From: an uncultured Bacilli bacterium
Lineage (GTDB): Bacteria > Bacillota_I > Bacilli_A > ML615J-28 > CAG-313
Length of the DNA stretch: 10,732 nt
Assembly: GCA_904501965.1 (NCBI GenBank)
Contig: CAJGCS010000029.1
Span: 1-10,732, forward strand
Direction of reading: 5' to 3'
The translations under genes were made by a program, and so were the position numbers. Position 1 is the first letter of the stretch. The number at the start of each line of letters is the position of its first letter. This document shows positions 6,346 to 10,732 of the stretch, one piece after another. The notes below the pieces were generated by a model, which saw only the letters and a list, made by a program, of their open reading frames with translations, did no database searches and was not told where the DNA came from.

Positions 6346-7320
6346 ATGAAAAGATATTTTAAAGTATTATCTATTATTACACTTGTATTTATATCACTAC
6401 TTGCATTAACAAGTTGTGAAGGTCAAAATGCAGAATATAAAAAATATAGTATTTGTGCAGAACACAAAACAGATAGTTTATGTGACGAATGTGGTAAAGA
6501 ACAAGCTGCACATGAACATGAATTTATTGATGTAAATGGAGACCAAGAATGTGATTCATGTAAAGATGCTGGTGATACAGTTCTTGAAAAAGATCATAAC
6601 TGTAAAGAATATACAGATTTATTATGCTTAGAATGTGGTTTTTCTAAAGAATATCATTTTGAAACATTTACATCTGAAAATGTAAATAATAAACTTAAAT
6701 TTATTCATGATCTTGCTGAAGAAGAAAAATTAGCAGCTGATCCAGAATATAAAAAAGTAGATTACAAGAAAGTAACATATTTAGGTTTATTTGATGGAAA
6801 TGGTACATTATATGTTGAAGGTGCTAAAGTTCCTGCCGGTGAATACTATTTAATTGAAGAATCAAGTGGTGTTCCAACTCTTGAAAAAGATGACAAAGGA
6901 TTCTTTGGACCATATTTTGCTGGTTGGTATCAAACAAAAGATTGCAGAAATGCTGAAGGAAAGTTAGCTGATCGTTTAATTACTGGCTTTTCTCTAGATG
7001 CAGACCATATTGTATATGCTTACTACATTGACTTTGGTCAAGCTGTATTAGTTGCAATCGTATGTATTTTAATTGTATTTGTAATGTTATTATTATTATG
7101 GGGTATCGTTTCATTATTTAAATTTATCGCTCCAAAACAAAAACAACAAAAAGATCAACCTAAAGCAGCTCCTGCTGCACAAGCTCCAGTGAAAAAAGCA
7201 ATTTCACTAGCTGATATTAAAGATGAAGAAATGATGGCTGCAGCGCTTGTTGCAACAATCGATTATCATGAAGAAACAAAAGAAGATGTTCGAGTAGTTT
7301 CAATTAAAGAAATTAAATAA
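6346..7320 (+). CDS. OadG-like gamma subunit fused to a lipoprotein-anchored Cys/His-rich extracytoplasmic domain
   Basis: The protein likely anchors the decarboxylase at the membrane, as gamma subunits do, but it is far larger (324 residues against roughly 80-130). Residues 1-24 are a lipoprotein signal with lipobox L-T-S-C, predicting lipidation at Cys24. Residues 37-104 carry two similar Cys/His modules (C37, C46-x2-C49, H56; then C86, C94-x2-C97, H104) around a D-x-N-x-D stretch and C69-x2-C72. Residues about 143-228 resemble an InlB B-repeat (Flg_new type) domain, with YFAGWYQTKDC and a closing HIVYAYYIDF. The single membrane helix is at about 233-259, with VCILIVFVMLLLL like the OadG helix. 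An Ala/Pro/Gln linker (273-283) and an OadG-like tail DEEMMAAALVATIDYH (293-308) follow in the cytoplasm. The gene starts 9 bases after oadA, with AGGT (6335-6338) overlapping the oadA stop. The gamma assignment rests on position, helix and tail. The outside function is unknown. Confidence 0.72.
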   Translation: MKRYFKVLSIITLVFISLLALTSCEGQNAEYKKYSICAEHKTDSLCDECGKEQAAHEHEFIDVNGDQECDSCKDAGDTVLEKDHNCKEYTDLLCLECGFSKEYHFETFTSENVNNKLKFIHDLAEEEKLAADPEYKKVDYKKVTYLGLFDGNGTLYVEGAKVPAGEYYLIEESSGVPTLEKDDKGFFGPYFAGWYQTKDCRNAEGKLADRLITGFSLDADHIVYAYYIDFGQAVLVAIVCILIVFVMLLLLWGIVSLFKFIAPKQKQQKDQPKAAPAAQAPVKKAISLADIKDEEMMAAALVATIDYHEETKEDVRVVSIKEIK

Positions 7321-7333
7321 TAGGAGAGAAATT

Positions 7334-7693
7334 ATGAAAGTTTATAAAGTTAAAGTTAATGGTAAAGTTTATGAAGTTGAATTAGAAAGCGTAAGCGAAG
7401 CTCAAGGCCATATCGAAGCTCCAGCTCAAGCTGCTGCTCCAGCTCAAGCACAAGCTCCAGCTCCAGTTGCTAGTGGTGAAGGTGCATCATTAAATGCTCC
7501 TATGGCAGGAACTATTTTAGATGTTAAAGTAAGCGTTGGACAAAACGTTCAAGCAGGTCAAGTAGTTTGTATTTTAGAAGCTATGAAACTTGAAAATGAA
7601 GTTGTTGCTCCATGCGCTGGTGTTATTAAATCAATTGCTGTTTCAAAAGGACAAGCTGTTCAACTAGATGAATTAATCGCTGTTATTGGGTAA
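7334..7693 (+). CDS. Biotin carboxyl carrier protein of the decarboxylase
   Basis: This 119-residue free carrier accepts the carboxyl group from OadA on its biotin and delivers it to OadB. The N-terminal strand segment (1-18, KVYKVKVNGKVYEVEL) is followed by an Ala/Pro/Gln linker at 29-46 and a biotinyl lipoyl-like domain at about 52-119. Biotin would attach to Lys85 in EAMKLEN, a variant of the common EAMKMEN. Conserved glycines and the closing VKVSVGQNV and GQAVQLDELIAVI strands fit the fold. It resembles the GcdC and MmdC carriers of related Na+ pumps, where the carrier is also separate. The ribosome binding site AGGAG (7322-7326) is 7 bases before the ATG, and the gene lies 13 bases after the gamma-like gene and 5 before oadB. 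It is the obvious local substrate for the BirA encoded downstream. Confidence 0.93.
   Translation: MKVYKVKVNGKVYEVELESVSEAQGHIEAPAQAAAPAQAQAPAPVASGEGASLNAPMAGTILDVKVSVGQNVQAGQVVCILEAMKLENEVVAPCAGVIKSIAVSKGQAVQLDELIAVIG
7418..7465 (+). repeat. 18-bp in-frame tandem repeat coding the carrier's Ala/Pro/Gln linker
   Basis: GCTCCAGCTCAAGC occurs identically at 7418-7431 and 7436-7449, and a partial third copy starts at 7454. The unit encodes six residues (APAQAA, APAQAQ, APAP...). Such repeats can change linker length by slippage without breaking the frame. Confidence 0.75.
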
Positions 7694-7698
7694 TATTT

Positions 7699-8955
7699 AT
7701 GACAAAGGTAATTGAGACAATTTCTAACTTGTTTGGAAATTTCGTCAACCAAATGGGATTCCTTCCTGCAACATTTGAAGGTGATTTTAAAACTGTTTGG
7801 ATGCCTTTAATCTTTAGATTAGTAATGATAGCTGTTGCTTGTCTATTAATCTATTTAGCTATTTCAAAAGGATTTGAACCTTATTTATTAATTCCAATCG
7901 GTATTGGTATGTTGCTAGTTAACTTAGCACCAGCTCTATATAACTTTGGTATTAATAAAGGTCCTAATGACGGAATTTTCGATTTCCTTGATCCGAATAA
8001 ACCAAATGCAGTCCACCCGGGATTATTTGATTTCTTGCATCTTGGTATTGAATGGGAAATCTTCCCACCACTTATCTTCCTTGGAATTGGTGCTACAACT
8101 GACTTCGGTCCGCTAATTTCAAGACCAAGTAGCTTAATTCTTGGTGCTGCTGCTCAAGTTGGTATCTTTATGACATTCTTAGGTGCGTTACTTCTTGGCT
8201 TTAATGCACTTGAAGCTGCATCTATTGGTATTATTGGGGGAGCCGATGGCCCTACCGCAATCTTCTTATCAAATAATTTATTAGATGGTGCAGATGGTGG
8301 TTCAATGCTTTGTGCATCTATTGCGGTAGTTGCATATTCATATATGGCACTTGTACCAGTAATTCAACCACCAATTATTAGATTACTAACTACTAAAAAA
8401 GAACGCCAAATCAAAATGGAACAAACAAGACCAGTATCAAAACGCGAAAAGATTTTATTCCCTATCGTTGTTATGATTGTTGTAATTTTAATTATTCCTT
8501 CATGTGCACCACTTATTGGTATGCTAATGCTTGGTAACTTAATTAAAGAATCAGGTGTTGTTCCTAATCTTGTTGATGCTGCATCAAAAGTAATTATGTA
8601 TGTAGTTACAATTGTTCTTGGTTTATCTGTAGGTGCTACTGCAATCCTTACAGACTATACTCAAGCACTTAACTTCATATACATTCTAATTCTTGGTATG
8701 ATCGCATTCGCTGCAGCTACTGCATCAGGTGTATTAGTAGGTAAAGTAATGTGCAAACTTACTAAAGGTAAGATTAATCCAATGATTGGTGCTGCTGGTG
8801 TATCAGCTGTTCCTATGGCTGCGCGTGTAGTACACAAAATCGGTTTAGAAGAAGATAAATCAAATTACTTATTAATGCATGCAATGGGACCAAACGTTGC
8901 AGGTGTTATTGGTAGTGCTGTTGCAGCTGGTTTATTAATGGCATTATTAGGATAA
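7699..8955 (+). CDS. oadB: Oxaloacetate decarboxylase beta subunit, Na+-translocating carboxybiotin decarboxylase
   Basis: This polytopic membrane protein decarboxylates carboxybiotin on the carrier and couples this to Na+ export. It is 418 residues, within the family range. The signature GGADGPTAIFL at 180-190 includes Asp183, matching the essential Asp203 of the Klebsiella enzyme. N360, G364, S369 and R376 in NPMIGAAGVSAVPMAARV keep the same spacing as Asn373, Gly377, Ser382 and Arg389 reported there. IFPPLIFLGIGATTDFGPLI (121-140), AYSYMALVPVIQPPI (212-226) and MGPNVAGVIGSAVAAG (396-411) are also typical. The loop at about 84-110 is rather long and charged. No clear Shine-Dalgarno sequence precedes the ATG, which lies 5 bases after the carrier's stop, so translational coupling is likely. 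It is the last gene before the terminator. Beta subunits of methylmalonyl-CoA or glutaconyl-CoA decarboxylases are close relatives, and the OadA-type partner decides the substrate. Confidence 0.95.
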   Translation: MTKVIETISNLFGNFVNQMGFLPATFEGDFKTVWMPLIFRLVMIAVACLLIYLAISKGFEPYLLIPIGIGMLLVNLAPALYNFGINKGPNDGIFDFLDPNKPNAVHPGLFDFLHLGIEWEIFPPLIFLGIGATTDFGPLISRPSSLILGAAAQVGIFMTFLGALLLGFNALEAASIGIIGGADGPTAIFLSNNLLDGADGGSMLCASIAVVAYSYMALVPVIQPPIIRLLTTKKERQIKMEQTRPVSKREKILFPIVVMIVVILIIPSCAPLIGMLMLGNLIKESGVVPNLVDAASKVIMYVVTIVLGLSVGATAILTDYTQALNFIYILILGMIAFAAATASGVLVGKVMCKLTKGKINPMIGAAGVSAVPMAARVVHKIGLEEDKSNYLLMHAMGPNVAGVIGSAVAAGLLMALLG

Positions 8956-8970
8956 TTTCTATAAAAGATA

Positions 8971-8998
8971 AAAAAAGTCAACATATGTTGGCTTTTTT
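8971..8998 (+). terminator. Rho-independent terminator of the oxaloacetate decarboxylase operon
   Basis: GTCAAC/GTTGGC (one T-G wobble pair) with loop ATAT is flanked by A6 and T6 that extend the stem and give the U-run. The symmetric A/T flanks might allow some termination in the other direction, but no minus-strand gene needs it. Confidence 0.8.
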
Positions 8999-9028
8999 AT
9001 TTTATTAGAAAAAAATTGAAAATTTTTC

Positions 9029-9058
9029 TTGCATTTTTTATATAAACTATGATATTAT
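9029..9058 (+). promoter_or_regulatory. Promoter of the YwaF-like gene
   Basis: TTGCAT (9029-9034), an 18-base spacer and TATTAT (9053-9058) preceded by TGA form an extended -10 promoter, 34 bases ahead of the start codon. Confidence 0.55.
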
Positions 9059-9092
9059 TAAAAAAAGAGTTGAATTATAATAAAGGAGTTCT

Positions 9093-10019
9093 ATGATTGA
9101 TATTTTAAGAAATTTATTGAATGATCACAAAACTGAAGGTATAATGTCATTTAGAATATTTGAAGGTTGGCATATCTTGTATTTAATATTAATACTAGGT
9201 TCAATAATTGCTTTGTCATTTATTCTTAAAAATAAAAGTGAAAAAGTAAAAAGTATTGCTATTGCAGTTACAATTAATACGGCGTTTTCTTTGTATATGC
9301 TTGACTTTTTCTTAATGCCTTTTGCATATGGATATATTGGAATTGATAAACTTCCTTTTCATATTTGTACCCTTTCTTGCTTACTTTGTTTTGCATGTAG
9401 ACATAATAAGTTTTTGGCTAAATTTAAAACGCAATTTATAATGCTTGGTTTAATTGGTAATTTAATTTATATTCATTATCCAGCTGTGCTTGATCAATAT
9501 AATGTTCATGCTTTTTCTTATAGAGCTGTACAAACATTACTTTTTCATGGTGCTATGACAGCTCATGGAATATTTTCTTTAGTATTTGGCCATATTAAAT
9601 TAGAATGGAAATATTGTTATAAAGAAGCAATTGCAATATGCTTACTTGTTGTTTGGTCACTTCTTGGAAATATACTTTATTCTAACATAGCAGCTGAATT
9701 TAAGAGTAATTTTATTCACCCTGGAAATGTAATGAATGATAACATAAGAGAACTAATTAATAATGTTGTAAGTGGAACAATAAATATAACCCCTGAAATA
9801 AGCAATACAATTGCAGAAGCATTAAAAGAAGAAACATATTTCTTTAACTGGTTCTTTGTAATCAAAGATCCATTTAATGTTTTATCAATAAGTATAAGCC
9901 CATACATTATGCCATTTGTAATGCTATTTACTATTTTCCTTGCAAACATCTTAATTTATTCGGCTTATTATGGTATTAGAGCCTTATCAAGAGTAATTAG
10001 TAAAAAAAGAACAGCTTAG
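9093..10019 (+). CDS. YwaF/TMEM164-like integral membrane protein
   Basis: This 308-residue polytopic protein has hydrophobic segments at about 26-45, 54-78, 90-103, 112-128, 145-166, 176-199 and 268-296. The N-terminal FEGWHILYLI (23-32), the central LPFHICTLS (87-95) and the late NWFFVIKDPF (252-261) resemble the TIGR02206/YwaF family, related to eukaryotic TMEM164. Human TMEM164 is reported as a phospholipid acyltransferase with an essential cysteine. Cys92 in LPFHIC may be the counterpart, but a lipid role here is inference. The family is usually about 220-240 residues. The extra length sits mostly at about 200-250, a polar stretch between two membrane segments. AAAGGAG (9082-9088) is only 4 bases from the ATG. 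An alternative ATG at 9144 would remove 17 residues. It has its own promoter and terminator. Confidence 0.65.
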   Translation: MIDILRNLLNDHKTEGIMSFRIFEGWHILYLILILGSIIALSFILKNKSEKVKSIAIAVTINTAFSLYMLDFFLMPFAYGYIGIDKLPFHICTLSCLLCFACRHNKFLAKFKTQFIMLGLIGNLIYIHYPAVLDQYNVHAFSYRAVQTLLFHGAMTAHGIFSLVFGHIKLEWKYCYKEAIAICLLVVWSLLGNILYSNIAAEFKSNFIHPGNVMNDNIRELINNVVSGTINITPEISNTIAEALKEETYFFNWFFVIKDPFNVLSISISPYIMPFVMLFTIFLANILIYSAYYGIRALSRVISKKRTA

Positions 10020-10048
10020 GAAACCTTTATTAAAAGGTTTCCTTTTTT
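10019..10048 (+). terminator. Rho-independent terminator of the YwaF-like gene
   Basis: A perfect 10-base stem GGAAACCTTT/AAAGGTTTCC with loop ATTA is followed by six T residues. The first G of the stem is the last base of the TAG stop codon. Confidence 0.9.
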
Positions 10049-10051
10049 AAC

Positions 10052-10080
10052 TAGACAAAATATGAAAATAATGATAAAAT
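10052..10080 (+). promoter_or_regulatory. birA promoter
   Basis: TAGACA (10052-10057), a 17-base spacer and TAAAAT (10075-10080) preceded by TGA form an extended -10 promoter. The predicted start near 10087 leaves only about 11 bases before the ATG, so the GAGGT ribosome binding site (10089-10093) would sit almost at the 5' end of the mRNA. Confidence 0.6.
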
Positions 10081-10097
10081 AATAGTGTGAGGTAACT

Positions 10098-10732
10098 ATG
10101 ATTCAAACAATTAAAAAACATTTAAAACAAAATATTGACATCAAATTGTTTGATGAAGTAGATTCAACAAACAATATTTGTAAAGAAATTGCCAAAGATG
10201 ATTTTAATACAACACTTGTTGTTACAAACTCCCAAACTGGAGGAAGAGGTAGGCTTGGTAGAAGCTTTATTTCTACTTCTAATAAAGGGATTTATATGAG
10301 TATACTTATTAAACCAAATATAAATATAAAAGATGTATCAAAGATTACTTGTGTTGTAGGATGTAGTATTTTAAGGGTATTAAAAGAATATATTAGTGAG
10401 CCTATATATTTAAAATGGGTAAATGATTTATATTTACATGATAAAAAAATATGTGGTATTTTAACAGAATCAAAAATAAATAATGGTTCTTTAGAATATG
10501 TTATTATTGGAATAGGATTAAACCTATATAAACAAGTATTTCCAATTGATGTTAATGCAAGTTCTATTGAAGATGAAACTTGTATTGTAATTGATAAATG
10601 GGAACTAATTGGTAAAATTATTGACAGAGTATTAATTGATATAAAAAATATTAACGATATAGAACATGTTAATTACTTTATGAATAATATGTATTTAAAA
10701 AATAAAGAAGTAGTGCTTAAAACTGTTCAAGA
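10098..10732 (+). CDS. birA: Biotin-protein ligase, group I (no DNA-binding domain), 3' end cut by the window
   Basis: The enzyme activates biotin with ATP to biotinyl-AMP and attaches it to the lysine of biotin carriers, here most obviously the AMKL lysine of the decarboxylase carrier. The first 211 codons are present and open at the right edge. The catalytic domain starts at once: DEVDSTNN (19-26), the biotin/ATP-binding loop GGRGRLGR (48-55), KWVNDLYL (106-113), KKICGILTE (116-124) and GIGLNLY (138-144). There is no N-terminal winged helix, so unlike bifunctional BirA it should not act as a biotin-responsive repressor. The small C-terminal SH3-like domain appears to begin near 200 (KNKEVVLKTVQ) and continues outside the window. 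It has its own promoter after a terminator, so it is a separate unit from the decarboxylase operon despite the functional link. Confidence 0.95.
   Translation, partial: MIQTIKKHLKQNIDIKLFDEVDSTNNICKEIAKDDFNTTLVVTNSQTGGRGRLGRSFISTSNKGIYMSILIKPNINIKDVSKITCVVGCSILRVLKEYISEPIYLKWVNDLYLHDKKICGILTESKINNGSLEYVIIGIGLNLYKQVFPIDVNASSIEDETCIVIDKWELIGKIIDRVLIDIKNINDIEHVNYFMNNMYLKNKEVVLKTVQ

Noticed and set aside
6300..6350. Loss of the OadA biotin domain by a recent frameshift or early stop
   Set aside because: The next gene begins 9 bases after the stop and no biotin-domain or Pro/Ala-linker coding remnant is visible in any frame. A complete separate carrier is present, so the split is established.
6304..7693. 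OadA and the carrier both end in hydrophobic residues followed by VIG
   Set aside because: The preceding residues do not align beyond this short tail, so it is probably coincidence rather than a shared terminal domain.
540..10019. Reassigned TGA codon (Mollicutes-type code), because none of the nine complete genes ends in TGA
   Set aside because: All tryptophans are TGG and no in-frame TGA is needed to extend any gene. Nine TAA/TAG stops is an unremarkable sample for an AT-rich genome.

Overview
The window is AT-rich and looks like chromosome of a low-GC Bacillota, plausibly a gut or host-associated Bacilli lineage (Erysipelotrichales, RF39 or Acholeplasma-like). That placement is inferred from base composition, strong AAGGAG-type ribosome binding sites, a Bacillus-sized 804-residue LeuRS and a long-form hibernation factor. 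The code appears standard: tryptophan is TGG, and the stops seen are TAA or TAG.

Layout. Positions 1-390 (minus strand) hold the start of a secreted protein with a purple-acid-phosphatase-type N-terminal domain, transcribed divergently from the rest. Positions 540-4139 form an operon: a DUF1189-like membrane protein, leuS and an unrecognised 85-residue ORF, ending in a strong terminator. hpf (4264-4797) is a single-gene unit with its own promoter, a perfect palindrome over the predicted transcription start, and a terminator. Positions 4948-8955 are a four-gene biotin-dependent oxaloacetate decarboxylase Na+ pump operon: oadA, an enlarged gamma-like subunit, a free biotin carrier, oadB. A YwaF/TMEM164-like membrane protein (9093-10019) follows as a single unit. 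The 5' part of birA (biotin-protein ligase) runs off the right edge. No gap between genes exceeds 300 bases, and I saw no mobile element, CRISPR array, tRNA or rRNA.

How the genes work together. OadA moves the carboxyl group of oxaloacetate to biotin on the separate carrier. OadB decarboxylates carboxybiotin and exports Na+. The gamma-like subunit should tether OadA to the membrane. BirA, two genes downstream under its own promoter, would biotinylate the carrier. The biotin domain usually fused to OadA is a separate gene here.

The most unusual item is the gamma-like subunit. Instead of a small protein with one membrane helix, it is a 324-residue predicted lipoprotein. It has two matching Cys/His modules and an InlB B-repeat-like region outside the cell, then the single membrane helix and cytoplasmic OadG-type tail. 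If the domain reading holds, this Na+ pump carries a sizeable extracytoplasmic, possibly metal-binding or sensing, module. All six promoters proposed here carry a TGn extended -10 element.
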